Translations under genes and position numbers: made by a program
NCBI RefSeq assembly: GCF_900446215.1
Contig: NZ_UAQZ01000007.1
Coordinates: 1-64,000, forward strand
Source: Burkholderia cenocepacia
GTDB lineage: Bacteria; Pseudomonadota; Gammaproteobacteria; Burkholderiales; Burkholderiaceae
Reading direction: 5' to 3'
Length of the DNA stretch: 64,000 nucleotides
Shown here: piece after piece, positions 38,091 to 48,204 of the stretch
How the letters are laid out: each line of letters starts with the position of its first letter
Position numbering within the stretch: the first letter of the stretch is position 1
Notes under the pieces: model-generated
Seen by the model: only the letters and a program-made list of their open reading frames with translations
Databases searched by the model: none
What the model was told of the DNA's origin: nothing

Positions 38091-38130
38091 ATGCCTGTGT
38101 CAGTCCGCTGATACAGGCATTTTGTTTTTG
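38091..38130 (+). terminator. Rho-independent terminator after rpsO
   Basis: ATGCCTGTGTCAG pairs with CTGATACAGGCAT (13 bp with one G-T pair) around a TCCG loop, followed by TTTGTTTTTG. It would reduce but perhaps not abolish read-through into pnp. Confidence 0.85.
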
Positions 38131-38219
38131 CGCGGTGCGTAGCGTCACACGCACCGCAGGCTGTCCGGCACGTTCGTGCCGGCCTGCCGCAACGATCGAT
38201 ACCGGGGCGGGATTTGTGT

Positions 38220-38258
38220 CATTCCAGCGCGTCGCTGCCTGAGCGCCGCGCTGGAATG
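38220..38258 (+). promoter_or_regulatory. Long hairpin in the pnp leader
   Basis: CATTCCAGCGCG and CGCGCTGGAATG form a perfect 12-bp stem, extended by CGCT/AGCG after one mismatch. It ends 99 bases before the pnp start and has no T run. A second 8-bp hairpin (CGCCGCGC/GCGCGGCG) lies at 38302-38327. In E. coli a long pnp leader hairpin is cut by RNase III and used by PNPase to destroy its own mRNA. This structure is in the matching place. Confidence 0.55.
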
Positions 38259-38357
38259 GCATAAAAAACACACCTTGCTCCGGGTGATTCGGTCGGGACG
38301 CCGCCGCGCGGGATCGCCGGCGCGGCGAATGAAATGCATGAATACAAAGGAGCAACC

Positions 38358-40505
38358 ATGTCCATGTTCAACAAGGTCGTGAAGGAATTCCAGTGGGGCC
38401 AGCACAAGGTGCGCCTCGAAACCGGTGAAGTCGCTCGCCAGGCGAGCGGCGCCGTGATCGTCGACGTCGAAGACACCGTCGTGCTCGCGACCGTCGTGGG
38501 CGCGAAGTCGGCGAAGCCGGGTCAGGACTTCTTCCCGCTGACCGTCGACTACCTCGAGAAAACCTATTCGGCCGGCAAGATCCCGGGCGGCTTCTTCCGC
38601 CGCGAAGGCCGTCCGTCGGAGCACGAGACGCTGACGTCGCGCCTGATCGACCGTCCGCTGCGCCCGCTGTTCCCGGAAGGCTTCTACAACGAAGTCCAGG
38701 TCGTGATCCACGTGCTGTCCGTGAACCCGGAAATCCCGGCGGACATCCCCGCGCTGATCGGCGCATCGGCTGCGCTCGCCGTGTCGGGCCTGCCGTTCAA
38801 CGGCCCGGTCGGCGCCGCACGCGTCGCGTACATCGACAACGCGTACGTGCTGAACCCGACGCGTGACCAGATCAAGGCATCGAGCCTCGACCTCGTCGTC
38901 GCGGGTACCGAGCGCGCCGTGCTGATGGTCGAATCGGAAGCCGACCAACTGTCGGAAGACGTGATGCTGGGCGCGGTGGTGTTCGGCCACGAGCAGATGC
39001 AGATCGCGATCGACGCGATCCACGAACTGGTGCGCGACGGCGGCAAGCCCGAGTGGGACTGGCAGCCGGCGCCGAAGAACGAGGCGCTGATCGCACGCGT
39101 GACCGAGCTGGCGCAGAACGATCTGCTCGCCGCTTACCAGCTGCGCGACAAGCAGGCACGTTCGGCGAAGCTGAAGGAAGTCTACGCGGCGACCTCGGCG
39201 AAGCTCGAGGAAGACGCGCTGGCGGCCGGCACGGTCGCGGCCGACAAGGCCACCGTCGGCAATATCCTGTTCGACATCGAAGCGAAGATCGTCCGCTCGC
39301 AGATCCTGAACGGCGAGCCGCGCATCGACGGCCGCGACACGCGCACCGTGCGCCCGATCGAAATCCGCACCGGCGTGCTGCCGCGTACCCACGGCTCGGC
39401 GCTGTTCACGCGCGGCGAGACGCAGGCGCTGGTCGTCGCGACGCTCGGCACGAAGGGTGACGAGCAGATCATCGACGCGCTCGAAGGCGAATACCGCGAG
39501 CGCTTCATGCTTCACTACAACATGCCCCCGTTCGCGACCGGCGAAACGGGCCGCGTCGGTTCGCCGAAGCGCCGCGAAATCGGCCACGGCCGGCTGGCCA
39601 AGCGCGCGCTGGTCAAGTGCCTGCCGAGCGCCGACGAATTCGGCTACTCGATCCGCGTCGTGTCGGAAATCACCGAATCGAACGGTTCGTCGTCGATGGC
39701 ATCGGTGTGCGGCGGCTGCCTCGCGCTGATGGACGCCGGCGTGCCGATGAAGGCGCACGTCGCGGGTATCGCGATGGGCCTGATTCTCGAAGGCAACAAG
39801 TTCGCGGTGCTGACCGACATCCTCGGCGACGAAGACCACCTCGGCGACATGGACTTCAAGGTGGCCGGCACCGAGCAAGGCGTGACGGCGCTGCAGATGG
39901 ACATCAAGATCCAGGGCATCACGAAGGAAATCATGCAGGTCGCGCTCGCGCAGGCGAAGGAAGGCCGCATGCACATCCTCGGCAAGATGACCTCGGCGGT
40001 GTCGGGTGCGAACACGCAACTGTCGGAATTCGCGCCGCGCATGATCACCATCAAGATCAACCCGGAAAAGATCCGCGACGTGATCGGCAAGGGCGGTTCG
40101 GTGATCCGCGCGCTGACGGAAGAAACGGGCACGACCATCGACATCTCGGATGACGGCGTCGTGACGATCGCGAGCACGAGCAGCGACGGCATGGCCGAAG
40201 CGAAGAAGCGCATCGAGCAGATCACGGCCGAGATCGAAGTCGGCCAGGTGTACGAAGGCACGGTGCTCAAGCTGCTCGATTTCGGCGCGATCGTGAACCT
40301 GCTGCCGGGCAAGGACGGCCTGCTGCACATCTCGGAAATCGTCAACGAGCGCGTGAAGGACATCAACGACTACCTGAAGGAAGGTCAGCAGGTGAAGGTC
40401 AAGGTGATCCAGACGGACGAGAAGGGTCGCGTGCGTCTGTCGGCCAAGGCGCTGCTGAATGAAGCAGCGGCTGCAGCGCAGTCGGATACGCCGCCGCAGC
40501 AGTAA
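38358..40505 (+). CDS. pnp: Polynucleotide phosphorylase
   Basis: PNPase degrades RNA 3' to 5' by phosphorolysis and is part of the degradosome. The 715-residue protein has two RNase PH domains (TARGET start [20 protein letters not shown]; second with [20 protein letters not shown]), the helical linker, and a KH domain ([20 protein letters not shown]). It ends with an S1 domain ([20 protein letters not shown]). AAGGAG lies before the ATG at 38358; a second in-frame ATG two codons later is possible. Confidence 0.97.
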   Translation: MSMFNKVVKEFQWGQHKVRLETGEVARQASGAVIVDVEDTVVLATVVGAKSAKPGQDFFPLTVDYLEKTYSAGKIPGGFFRREGRPSEHETLTSRLIDRPLRPLFPEGFYNEVQVVIHVLSVNPEIPADIPALIGASAALAVSGLPFNGPVGAARVAYIDNAYVLNPTRDQIKASSLDLVVAGTERAVLMVESEADQLSEDVMLGAVVFGHEQMQIAIDAIHELVRDGGKPEWDWQPAPKNEALIARVTELAQNDLLAAYQLRDKQARSAKLKEVYAATSAKLEEDALAAGTVAADKATVGNILFDIEAKIVRSQILNGEPRIDGRDTRTVRPIEIRTGVLPRTHGSALFTRGETQALVVATLGTKGDEQIIDALEGEYRERFMLHYNMPPFATGETGRVGSPKRREIGHGRLAKRALVKCLPSADEFGYSIRVVSEITESNGSSSMASVCGGCLALMDAGVPMKAHVAGIAMGLILEGNKFAVLTDILGDEDHLGDMDFKVAGTEQGVTALQMDIKIQGITKEIMQVALAQAKEGRMHILGKMTSAVSGANTQLSEFAPRMITIKINPEKIRDVIGKGGSVIRALTEETGTTIDISDDGVVTIASTSSDGMAEAKKRIEQITAEIEVGQVYEGTVLKLLDFGAIVNLLPGKDGLLHISEIVNERVKDINDYLKEGQQVKVKVIQTDEKGRVRLSAKALLNEAAAAAQSDTPPQQ

Positions 40506-40521
40506 GCGGACAGGCGGATCA

Positions 40522-40557
40522 ACGGCCGGCAGTGCGAAAGCGTGCCGGCCGTTTTTT
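40522..40557 (+). terminator. Rho-independent terminator after pnp
   Basis: ACGGCCGGCA and TGCCGGCCGT form a perfect 10-bp stem followed by TTTTTT. It lies 17 bases after the pnp stop. Confidence 0.9.
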
Positions 40558-40653
40558 CTGTAGCATCGTTGTGCGGCGCAGCAGCGCCGGCGAGGCGTCC
40601 ACGCCGTGCGCGCGGGCGTGCCATCCGATTCCGATCCTGGAGCGATTCTCACC

Positions 40654-41673
40654 ATGAAAGCCATCGAAATCACCGAATTCGGCGCCCCCGACGTGCTGAA
40701 GCTCGCGGAGCGTCCGCGCCCCGAACCGAAGCGCGGCGAAGTGCTGATCAAGGTGGCGGCTTCCGGCGTGAACCGGCCCGACGTGTTCCAGCGCAAGGGC
40801 GCCTATGCGCCGCCGCCGGGTGCGTCGGATCTGCCGGGCCTCGAGGTCGCGGGCGAGATCGTCGGCGGCGATCTGTCCGATGCGGCGCTGAACCCGTTCG
40901 GCCTGAAGCTCGGCGACCGCGTGTGCGCGTTGCTCGCGGGCGGCGGCTATGCCGAATATGCGGTCGCGCCGCTGCCGCAGTGCCTGCCGGTGCCGGGCGG
41001 CCTCACCGATATCGAGGCCGCGTCGCTGCCCGAAACGTTTTTCACCGTGTGGAGCAACGTGTTCGACCGTGCGCAGCTCGGCGCGGGCGAGGGCGGCGAG
41101 CACGAGACGCTGCTCGTGCAGGGCGGCTCCAGCGGCATCGGCGTGACGGCGATCCAGATCGCGCATGCGCTCGGTTTTCGCGTGTTCGCGACGGCCGGCA
41201 CCGCCGACAAGTGCCGTGCGTGCGAGGCGCTCGGCGCCGAGCGCGCGATCAACTACAAGACCGAAGACTTCGTCGAAGTCGTGAAGTCGCTGACGCACGA
41301 TCGCGGCGTCGACGTGATCCTCGACATGGTGGCGGGCTCGTACGTGCCGCGCGAGCTGTCCGCGCTCGCGGACGGCGGCCGTCTCGTGCTGATCGCGCTG
41401 CTTGGCGGCGCGAAGGCCGACGTCAACCTCGGCGAGATCCTGCGCCGCCGGCTGACGATCACCGGTTCGACGCTGCGCCCGCGCCCGGTCGAATTCAAGG
41501 CCCGTATCGCCGCGCAGCTGAAGGCGCGCGTATGGCCGCTGCTCGCCGACGGCCGCATCAAGCCGGTGATCTATCGCGTGCTGCCCGCCGCGGACGCCGC
41601 GCAGGCGCATGCGCTGATGGAAAGCAGCGAGCATACCGGCAAGATCGTGCTCGATTGGGGGTCGAACGCCTGA
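40654..41673 (+). CDS. NAD(P)H quinone oxidoreductase, zinc-independent MDR family
   Basis: This 339-residue medium-chain reductase of the PIG3/QOR type starts MKAIEITEFGAPDVLKLAER. The Rossmann domain carries LLVQGGSSGIGVTAIQIAHA near residues 149-168. Zinc ligands of alcohol dehydrogenases are absent. It would reduce quinones with NADPH. It lies between pnp and tpiA in its own unit. Confidence 0.9.
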   Translation: MKAIEITEFGAPDVLKLAERPRPEPKRGEVLIKVAASGVNRPDVFQRKGAYAPPPGASDLPGLEVAGEIVGGDLSDAALNPFGLKLGDRVCALLAGGGYAEYAVAPLPQCLPVPGGLTDIEAASLPETFFTVWSNVFDRAQLGAGEGGEHETLLVQGGSSGIGVTAIQIAHALGFRVFATAGTADKCRACEALGAERAINYKTEDFVEVVKSLTHDRGVDVILDMVAGSYVPRELSALADGGRLVLIALLGGAKADVNLGEILRRRLTITGSTLRPRPVEFKARIAAQLKARVWPLLADGRIKPVIYRVLPAADAAQAHALMESSEHTGKIVLDWGSNA

Positions 41674-41704
41674 CGCCCCGTGCGGCGGGCTTGACATGCG
41701 CGGT

Positions 41705-41734
41705 TTGACCGGTTCAAGCCCCGCGCAGTAAAAT
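41705..41734 (+). promoter_or_regulatory. Promoter of tpiA
   Basis: TTGACC and TAAAAT are 18 bases apart, giving a start near 41741 and a 70-base leader before tpiA. A TTGACA at 41691 has no good partner box. Confidence 0.5.
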
Positions 41735-41813
41735 CGCGGGTTTGCTTCGCCAGATCCAACCTGACGGCCGGGTTCCGGCACGTTAATGACAAGATAGTGA
41801 CGAGACGGACACG

Positions 41814-42569
41814 ATGTCGAAACAACGAACAAAGCGAGTGATCGGCAACTGGAAGATGCACGGCCGGCTGGCCGGCAACCAGGCGCTGCTGAACGAAGTG
41901 GTGCAGGGTGCGGGCGCGGTGGCGGCTGAAACGTCGATTGGCGTGTGCGTGCCGTTCCCGTATCTCGCGCAGGTTCAGGCGCAACTCGGCGGTGGCCGTG
42001 TCGCGTTCGGTGCGCAGGACGTGTCCGCGCACGAGCAAGGCGCGTTCACCGGCGAAGTGGCGGCCGCGATGGTGGCGGAGTTCGGCGCGCGGTACGCGAT
42101 CGTCGGCCATTCGGAGCGTCGCGCGTATCACGGCGAAAGCAGCGAGACGGTCGCGGCGAAGACGCAGCGCGCGCTCGCGGCGGGCCTCACGCCGGTCGTG
42201 TGCGTCGGCGAGACGCTCGACGAGCGCGAGTCGGGTGCGACCGAGCAGGTCGTCGGTGCGCAGCTCGACGCGGTGCTGGCCGTGCTGACGGCTGACGAGG
42301 CCGCGCGCATCGTCGTCGCGTACGAGCCGGTCTGGGCGATCGGCACGGGCAAGAGCGCGACGTCGGCGCAGGCGCAGGACGTGCACGCGTTCCTGCGTAC
42401 GCGTCTTGCGGCAAAGGGTGCGGCGGACGTGTCCGTGCTGTACGGCGGCAGCGTGAAGCCGGACAACGCGGAAGAGCTGTTCGCGCAGCCGGACATCGAC
42501 GGCGGCCTGATCGGCGGCGCGTCGCTGAAGGCGGAAGATTTCCTGGCGATCTGCCGGGCCGCGCGTTGA
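41814..42569 (+). CDS. tpiA: Triosephosphate isomerase
   Basis: This glycolytic enzyme interconverts dihydroxyacetone phosphate and glyceraldehyde 3-phosphate. The 251-residue TIM barrel has Lys14 (NWKMHG), catalytic His99 (VGHSERR) and Glu171 ([11 protein letters not shown]). The phosphate-binding segment YGGSVKPDN lies near the C-terminus. secG follows 72 bases later, as in many proteobacteria. Confidence 0.97.
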   Translation: MSKQRTKRVIGNWKMHGRLAGNQALLNEVVQGAGAVAAETSIGVCVPFPYLAQVQAQLGGGRVAFGAQDVSAHEQGAFTGEVAAAMVAEFGARYAIVGHSERRAYHGESSETVAAKTQRALAAGLTPVVCVGETLDERESGATEQVVGAQLDAVLAVLTADEAARIVVAYEPVWAIGTGKSATSAQAQDVHAFLRTRLAAKGAADVSVLYGGSVKPDNAEELFAQPDIDGGLIGGASLKAEDFLAICRAAR

Positions 42570-42641
42570 GCGGTCCGAGATCGAATTGAACCATGACGGC
42601 GGCCGGTCGGTCCGGTCGCCCGATCCAATCGGGTGGGTGTG

Positions 42642-43019
42642 ATGCTGTTATTCAAGACGCTGATTATTGTGGTGCAGGTGCTGTCTGCACTTGGTGTGAT
42701 TGGACTCGTGCTGCTGCAGCACGGCAAGGGGGCCGACATGGGCGCCGCATTCGGCAGCGGCGCGTCGGGCAGCCTGTTCGGTGCGACGGGCTCGGCGAAC
42801 TTCCTGTCGCGTACGACGGGCATTCTCGCGACGATCTTCTTCGTCGCGACGCTCGCGCTGACGTACCTCGGTTCGTACAAGTCGACGCCGTCGGCGGGCG
42901 TGCTCGGCACGGCCGTGACCGCGCCGGCATCGGCACCTGCAGCGTCGGCACCGGCCGTCGCGGCGTCCGCTGCCGCCGGTTCGGCCGCAAGCGTGCCGGG
43001 CCAGGATGTCCCGAAATAA
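42642..43019 (+). CDS. secG: Protein-export membrane protein SecG
   Basis: This 125-residue SecYEG subunit has two membrane helices (MLLFKTLIIVVQVLSALGVI; TGILATIFFVATLALTYLGS). Between them is the conserved loop HGKGADMGAAFGSGASGSLF. A long Ala/Ser/Pro-rich tail follows, typical of beta-proteobacteria. The ATG at 42642 is preferred over a GTG three codons upstream. Confidence 0.94.
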   Translation: MLLFKTLIIVVQVLSALGVIGLVLLQHGKGADMGAAFGSGASGSLFGATGSANFLSRTTGILATIFFVATLALTYLGSYKSTPSAGVLGTAVTAPASAPAASAPAVAASAAAGSAASVPGQDVPK

Positions 43020-43045
43020 AAAGTTAAATTTTTTGCGTTTGTGCG

Positions 43046-43074
43046 TTGAACAAATCTGGAACTCGGGTTAGAAT
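43046..43074 (+). promoter_or_regulatory. Promoter of the tRNA-Leu gene
   Basis: TTGAAC and TAGAAT are separated by 17 bases. The predicted start near 43081 leaves a 50-base 5' leader for RNase P removal. Confidence 0.7.
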
Positions 43075-43130
43075 TTAATTCTTGAAGCGATTCGCGGGAA
43101 ACGAGCAGCACAACCCGAGTTGCATGCAGT

Positions 43131-43215
43131 GCCGACGTGGTGAAATTGGTAGACACGCTATCTTGAGGGGGTAGTGGCGAAAGCTGTGCGAGTTCGAGTC
43201 TCGCCGTCGGCACCA
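43131..43215 (+). tRNA. tRNA-Leu (anticodon GAG)
   Basis: The 85-base gene has a 7-bp acceptor stem GCCGACG/CGTCGGC and an encoded CCA end. The anticodon arm CTATC-TTGAGGG-GGTAG gives anticodon GAG (reads CUC and CUU), and a long class II variable arm is present. The T arm TTCGAGTC is normal. It sits between secG and nuoA, its usual place in Burkholderia. Confidence 0.97.
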
Positions 43216-43225
43216 AAGTTACTCA

Positions 43226-43257
43226 ATGCCAGCCGCTTCTAGTGGCTGGCATTTTTC
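43226..43257 (+). terminator. Rho-independent terminator after tRNA-Leu
   Basis: ATGCCAGCC and GGCTGGCAT form a perfect 9-bp stem followed by TTTTT, 11 bases after the tRNA end. It separates the tRNA from the nuo operon. Confidence 0.85.
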
Positions 43258-43325
43258 ATTTCTGGGGTGTGCTTGCGGTTGTCTTGCGATCGCCTGTACT
43301 CCGAAATGATTCCTTCCGCCGGAAG

Positions 43326-43334
43326 TGGTATTCT
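43326..43334 (+). promoter_or_regulatory. Possible extended -10 promoter of the nuo operon
   Basis: TGGTATTCT is a TGN-extended -10 box 35 bases before nuoA and after the tRNA terminator, the only good candidate in the interval. Confidence 0.4.
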
Positions 43335-43368
43335 CCGGACGCTCAGAACCAACCGATAGAGGATTGCC

Positions 43369-43728
43369 TTGAACCTCGCAGCCTATTACCCCGTCTTGTT
43401 GTTCCTCCTCGTGGGCACTGGTTTAGGTATAGCGCTGGTCAGCATCGGCAAGCTCCTTGGTCCCAACAAGCCGGACGTCGAGAAGAACGCACCGTACGAG
43501 TGCGGCTTCGAAGCCTTTGAAGACGCCCGGATGAAATTCGACGTTCGGTATTACCTCGTCGCCATCCTGTTCATCATCTTCGATCTCGAAACCGCATTCC
43601 TGTTTCCGTGGGGCGTCGCGCTCCGGGACATCGGCTGGCCGGGTTTCATCGCAATGATGATTTTTCTGCTCGAATTCCTGCTGGGCTTTGCCTATATCTG
43701 GAAGAAAGGCGGCCTCGACTGGGAGTGA
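43369..43728 (+). CDS. nuoA: NADH-quinone oxidoreductase subunit A
   Basis: This 119-residue membrane subunit of complex I has three helices. The conserved loop [20 protein letters not shown] follows the first helix. The start is a TTG at 43369 with AGAGGA correctly spaced before it, and [13 protein letters not shown] matches homologues. It is the first gene of a complete nuoA-N operon. Confidence 0.96.
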
Positions 43729-43790
43729 TGGGTTAATCGCCGGTTTGCATGGGCGGCCACGCTCGGTCGCTCGTCTGGAGTGGAAAGCAA

Positions 43791-44270
43791 ATGAGTATCG
43801 AAGGGGTCTTGAAGGAAGGGTTTGTCACCACGACGGCTGACAAGCTGATCAACTGGACGCGTACCGGCTCGCTGTGGCCGATGACGTTCGGGCTCGCGTG
43901 TTGCGCCGTCGAGATGATGCATGCGGGCGCGGCCCGTTACGATCTGGACCGGTTCGGCGTCGTGTTCCGTCCGAGCCCGCGTCAGTCGGACGTGATGATC
44001 GTGGCCGGCACGCTGTGCAACAAGATGGCGCCCGCGCTGCGCCGCGTGTACGACCAGATGGCCGAGCCGCGCTGGGTGATCTCGATGGGGTCGTGCGCAA
44101 ACGGGGGTGGTTACTACCACTACTCGTACTCGGTGGTCCGCGGCTGCGACCGGATCGTGCCGGTCGACGTCTACGTGCCGGGCTGTCCGCCCACGGCCGA
44201 GGCGCTGGTCTACGGCGTGATCCAGCTTCAGGCGAAGATCCGCCGCACCAATACCATCGCCCGTCAATAA
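43791..44270 (+). CDS. nuoB: NADH-quinone oxidoreductase subunit B
   Basis: This peripheral-arm subunit carries cluster N2, the last iron-sulfur centre before quinone. The 159-residue protein has the ligands in [26 protein letters not shown] and [12 protein letters not shown]. It starts [17 protein letters not shown] at 43791 and is 62 bases after nuoA. Confidence 0.97.
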   Translation: MSIEGVLKEGFVTTTADKLINWTRTGSLWPMTFGLACCAVEMMHAGAARYDLDRFGVVFRPSPRQSDVMIVAGTLCNKMAPALRRVYDQMAEPRWVISMGSCANGGGYYHYSYSVVRGCDRIVPVDVYVPGCPPTAEALVYGVIQLQAKIRRTNTIARQ

Positions 44271-44291
44271 AGCCCCGAGCGTCCCCTCAAT

Positions 44292-44894
44292 ATGGCAAGC
44301 AAAATCGAGACCCTCAAGGCAAACCTCGAAGCCGCGCTCGGCGCGCGCGTGGTGAGCCTCACCGAAGCGATCGGTGAACTGACGCTCGTCGTGAAGGCGA
44401 GCGATTACCTCGAAGTCGCAAAGACGCTGCGCGACGATCCGAAGCTCCGTTTCGAGCAACTGATCGACCTGTGCGGCGTCGACTACCAGACCTTCGGCGA
44501 CGGCGCCTACGACGGCCCGCGCTTCGCGGCCGTGTCGCACCTGCTGTCGGTCACGAACAACTGGCGCCTGCGCCTGCGCGCATTCGCGCCGGACGACGAT
44601 CTGCCGATCGTGGCGTCGCTGGTCGACATCTGGACCTCGGCGAACTGGTACGAGCGCGAAGCGTTCGACCTGTACGGCATCGTGTTCGAAGGCCACCCCG
44701 ACCTGCGCCGCATCCTCACCGACTACGGCTTCATCGGTCACCCGTTCCGCAAGGACTTCCCGGTGTCGGGCTACGTCGAAATGCGTTACGACCCGGAAGA
44801 GAAGCGGGTCGTGTACCAGCCGGTGACGATCGAGCCGCGCGAAATCACGCCGCGCGTGATCCGCGAGGATCGCTATGGCGGTCTGAAACATTAA
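44292..44894 (+). CDS. nuoC: NADH-quinone oxidoreductase subunit C
   Basis: This 200-residue 30-kDa-type subunit supports the quinone-binding module. The signature ERE-FDLYGI is present as [20 protein letters not shown], followed by [20 protein letters not shown]. It is separate from nuoD, unlike the fused NuoCD of E. coli. Confidence 0.96.
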   Translation: MASKIETLKANLEAALGARVVSLTEAIGELTLVVKASDYLEVAKTLRDDPKLRFEQLIDLCGVDYQTFGDGAYDGPRFAAVSHLLSVTNNWRLRLRAFAPDDDLPIVASLVDIWTSANWYEREAFDLYGIVFEGHPDLRRILTDYGFIGHPFRKDFPVSGYVEMRYDPEEKRVVYQPVTIEPREITPRVIREDRYGGLKH

Positions 44895-44903
44895 GGGGGC
44901 GTC

Positions 44904-46157
44904 ATGGCAGAAATCAAGAACTACACGCTCAACTTCGGCCCGCAGCACCCGGCAGCGCACGGCGTGCTGCGCCTCGTGCTCGAGCTCGACGGCGAAGTCA
45001 TCCAGCGTGCCGATCCGCACATCGGCCTGCTGCACCGCGCGACGGAAAAGCTCGCGGAATCCAAGACCTTCATCCAGTCCGTGCCGTACATGGACCGTCT
45101 CGACTACGTGTCGATGATGGTCAACGAGCACGGCTACGTGCTCGCGATCGAAAAGCTGCTCGGCATCGAAGTGCCGGAGCGCGCGCAGTACATCCGCGTG
45201 CTGTTCGACGAAATCACGCGCGTGCTGAACCACCTGATGTGGATCGGCGCGCACGCACTCGACGTCGGCGCGATGGCCGTGTTCCTGTACGCGTTCCGCG
45301 AGCGCGAAGACCTGATGGACGTGTACGAAGCGGTGTCCGGCGCCCGGATGCACGCGGCCTACTATCGTCCGGGCGGCGTCTATCGCGATCTGCCTGACGC
45401 AATGCCGCAATACAAGGCGTCGAAGATTCGCAACGAGAAGGCGCTCGCGAAGATGAACGAAGCGCGCAGTGGTTCGGTGCTCGACTTCATCGACGATTTC
45501 TTCACGCGCTTCCCGAAGTGCGTCGACGAATATGAAACGCTGCTGACCGACAACCGGATCTGGAAACAGCGTCTGGTCGGGATCGGCGTGGTGAGCCCGG
45601 AACGTGCGCTGCAGATGGGCCTGACGGGCCCGATGCTGCGCGGCTCGGGCATCGCGTGGGACCTGCGCAAGAAGCAGCCCTACGAAGTGTACGATCGGAT
45701 GGATTTCGACGTGCCGGTCGGCGTGAACGGCGATTGCTACGACCGCTATCTGGTGCGCGTCGAAGAAATGCGCCAGTCGATCCGCATCGCGAAACAGTGT
45801 ATTGAGTGGCTCCGCAAGAATCCGGGCCCGGTGATGACGGACAATCACAAGGTTGCCCCGCCGTCGCGCGTCGGCATGAAGACCAACATGGAAGACTTGA
45901 TTCACCACTTCAAGCTCTTCACCGAAGGTTTCCATGTGCCGGAAGGCGAAGCGTACGCGGCGGTCGAGCATCCGAAGGGTGAATTCGGCATCTACCTCGT
46001 GTCGGACGGCGCCAACAAGCCGTATCGCCTCAAGATTCGCGCACCGGGTTTCGCGCACCTGGCGTCGCTCGACGAAATGGCGCGCGGTCACATGATCGCC
46101 GACGCCGTCACGATCATCGGTACGCAGGACATCGTGTTCGGCGAAATCGATCGCTAA
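44904..46157 (+). CDS. nuoD: NADH-quinone oxidoreductase subunit D
   Basis: This 417-residue 49-kDa-type subunit, related to the large subunit of NiFe hydrogenases, forms the quinone site with NuoB. The motif [20 protein letters not shown] is at residues 9-28. Further signatures are [15 protein letters not shown] and the C-terminal DIVFGEIDR. It is followed by an unusually long spacer before nuoE. Confidence 0.97.
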   Translation: MAEIKNYTLNFGPQHPAAHGVLRLVLELDGEVIQRADPHIGLLHRATEKLAESKTFIQSVPYMDRLDYVSMMVNEHGYVLAIEKLLGIEVPERAQYIRVLFDEITRVLNHLMWIGAHALDVGAMAVFLYAFREREDLMDVYEAVSGARMHAAYYRPGGVYRDLPDAMPQYKASKIRNEKALAKMNEARSGSVLDFIDDFFTRFPKCVDEYETLLTDNRIWKQRLVGIGVVSPERALQMGLTGPMLRGSGIAWDLRKKQPYEVYDRMDFDVPVGVNGDCYDRYLVRVEEMRQSIRIAKQCIEWLRKNPGPVMTDNHKVAPPSRVGMKTNMEDLIHHFKLFTEGFHVPEGEAYAAVEHPKGEFGIYLVSDGANKPYRLKIRAPGFAHLASLDEMARGHMIADAVTIIGTQDIVFGEIDR

Positions 46158-46329
46158 TGGTTGCGCCGCCCGCGAGCGCGGGCGGCGAGCAGTAAGTCAC
46201 ACGCGATGCGCGCTGAACCGGCGCGGCTTCGCAAGCTGTCAACAGAGTGAGCGCCAGGTCTGCCGTCCATGCACCCCAGTGTGCGGCAGGTTGTTCGTTC
46301 GGTAGGAATTGAAAGAGTCGTGTCTGAAA
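46158..46329. other. nuoD-nuoE spacer with a strong hairpin
   Basis: This is the longest gap in the operon (172 bases). A perfect 10-bp GC stem (CGCCGCCCGC/GCGGGCGGCG, 46164-46187) begins 6 bases after nuoD and lacks a T run. It is therefore more likely an RNA-stabilising or processing element than a terminator. Nothing else is recognised. Confidence 0.5.
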
Positions 46330-46815
46330 ATGATCTCAGCTGAAGGCCTGAAGGAAATCGATCGAGCGTTGACGAAGTATCCCGCCGATCAGAAACAGTC
46401 CGCCGTGATGTCGGCGTTGGCCGTGGCTCAAGAAGAGCACGGCTGGCTGTCGCCCGAACTGATGCAGTTCGTTGCGGACTATCTCGGCATGCCGGCCGTT
46501 GCCGTGCAGGAAGTCGCGACGTTCTACACGATGTACGAGCTCAAACCGGTCGGCAAGCACAAGATCACGCTCTGCACGAACCTGCCGTGCCAGCTCGGCC
46601 CGCACGGCGGCGCGGAAGCGACTGCCGACTACCTGAAACAGAAGCTGGGCATCGGCTTCGGCGAGACCACGCCCGACGGCAAGTTCACGCTGAAGGAAGG
46701 CGAATGCATGGGCTCGTGCGGCGATGCGCCGGTGCTGCTGGTGAACAATCACAGAATGTGCAGCTTCATGAGCCGCGAGAAGATCGACCAGCTGCTTGAG
46801 GAGCTCTCGAAATGA
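46330..46815 (+). CDS. nuoE: NADH-quinone oxidoreductase subunit E
   Basis: This 161-residue thioredoxin-like subunit holds the 2Fe-2S cluster N1a. The ligands are in CTNLPC and [11 protein letters not shown]. The ATG at 46330 ([14 protein letters not shown]) matches homologues. It overlaps nuoF by four bases. Confidence 0.96.
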   Translation: MISAEGLKEIDRALTKYPADQKQSAVMSALAVAQEEHGWLSPELMQFVADYLGMPAVAVQEVATFYTMYELKPVGKHKITLCTNLPCQLGPHGGAEATADYLKQKLGIGFGETTPDGKFTLKEGECMGSCGDAPVLLVNNHRMCSFMSREKIDQLLEELSK

Positions 46816-48122
46816 CGTCCCTCCACGACCGTCACATCAAACCGCTGATCCTCGCTGGTCTGAACGGCGAGAACTGGCACCTCGAAGACTACGTTGCGCG
46901 CGGCGGCTACAAGCAGCTGCGCCGCATTCTCGAAGAAAAGATTCCGCCCGAGCAGGTGATCGCCGACGTGAAGGCGTCGGGCCTGCGCGGTCGCGGCGGT
47001 GCGGGCTTCCCGACCGGCCTGAAGTGGAGCTTCATGCCGCGCCAGTTCCCGGGGCAGAAGTACCTCGTCTGCAACTCGGACGAAGGCGAGCCGGGCACGT
47101 TCAAGGATCGCGACATCCTGCGCTGGAACCCGCATGCGCTGATCGAAGGCATGGCCATCGGCGCGTACGCGATGGGCATCACCGTCGGCTACAACTACAT
47201 CCACGGCGAAATCTTCGAAGTGTATCGACGCTTCGAAGCCGCGCTCGATGAGGCACGCGCCGCCGGGTTCCTCGGCGACAACATCATGGGCTCGGAATTC
47301 TCGTTCCAGCTGCACGCGCACCACGGTTACGGCGCGTACATCTGCGGCGAGGAAACGGCGCTGCTCGAGTCGCTCGAAGGCAAGAAGGGCCAGCCGCGCT
47401 TCAAGCCGCCGTTCCCGGCGAGCTTCGGCGTGTACGGCAAGCCGACCACGATCAACAACACCGAGACGTTCGCCGCGGTGCCGTTCCTGCTGTCCATCGG
47501 GCCGCAGAATTACCTCGAGATCGGCAAGCCGAACAACGGCGGCACGAAGATTTTCTCGGTGTCGGGCGACGTCGAGCGCCCGGGCAACTACGAGGTGCCG
47601 CTCGGCACGCCGTTCGCGGTGCTGATGGAGCTCGCCGGCGGGATGCGCGGCGGCAAGAAGATCAAGGCCGTGATTCCGGGCGGTTCGTCGGCGCCGGTGA
47701 TCCCGGGCGACATCATGATGCAGACCGATCTCGACTACGACTCGATCGCGAAGGCGGGCTCGATGCTCGGTTCCGGCGCGGTGATCGTGATGGACGAGAC
47801 GCGCTGCATGGTGCGCTCGCTGCTGCGCCTGTCGTACTTCTACTACGAGGAATCGTGCGGCCAGTGCACGCCGTGCCGTGAAGGCACCGGCTGGCTGTAT
47901 CGCGTCGTGAACCGTATCGAGCACGGCGAAGGCCGCCAGGAAGATCTGGACCTGCTGAACTCGGTGGCCGAGAACATCATGGGCCGCACGATCTGTGCGC
48001 TCGGCGATGCGGCGGCGATGCCGGTACGCGGGATGCTGAAGCACTACTGGGACGAATTCGCGTACCACGTCGAGCACAAGCACTGCATGGTCGGCGGCCA
48101 CGCGCACGCGGCGGCAGCCTGA
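46812..48122 (+). CDS. nuoF: NADH-quinone oxidoreductase subunit F
   Basis: This 436-residue NADH-binding flavoprotein binds FMN through [16 protein letters not shown] (residues 57-72) and NADH through a Rossmann-like fold. The N3 4Fe-4S cluster uses [15 protein letters not shown] and a later cysteine. It is the electron entry point of complex I. Confidence 0.97.
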   Translation: MTSLHDRHIKPLILAGLNGENWHLEDYVARGGYKQLRRILEEKIPPEQVIADVKASGLRGRGGAGFPTGLKWSFMPRQFPGQKYLVCNSDEGEPGTFKDRDILRWNPHALIEGMAIGAYAMGITVGYNYIHGEIFEVYRRFEAALDEARAAGFLGDNIMGSEFSFQLHAHHGYGAYICGEETALLESLEGKKGQPRFKPPFPASFGVYGKPTTINNTETFAAVPFLLSIGPQNYLEIGKPNNGGTKIFSVSGDVERPGNYEVPLGTPFAVLMELAGGMRGGKKIKAVIPGGSSAPVIPGDIMMQTDLDYDSIAKAGSMLGSGAVIVMDETRCMVRSLLRLSYFYYEESCGQCTPCREGTGWLYRVVNRIEHGEGRQEDLDLLNSVAENIMGRTICALGDAAAMPVRGMLKHYWDEFAYHVEHKHCMVGGHAHAAAA

Positions 48123-48204
48123 AGCGCACCCGGTTGCGGAATTTGAGCGCACGGTCGGGCGAAGGCGCGAACGGGCGGAAATAGGTTAAGGACCATTCAC
48201 CATC

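Noticed and set aside
38220-38258. A second terminator upstream of pnp
   Set aside because: The hairpin is followed by an A-rich, not T-rich, stretch on the plus strand.
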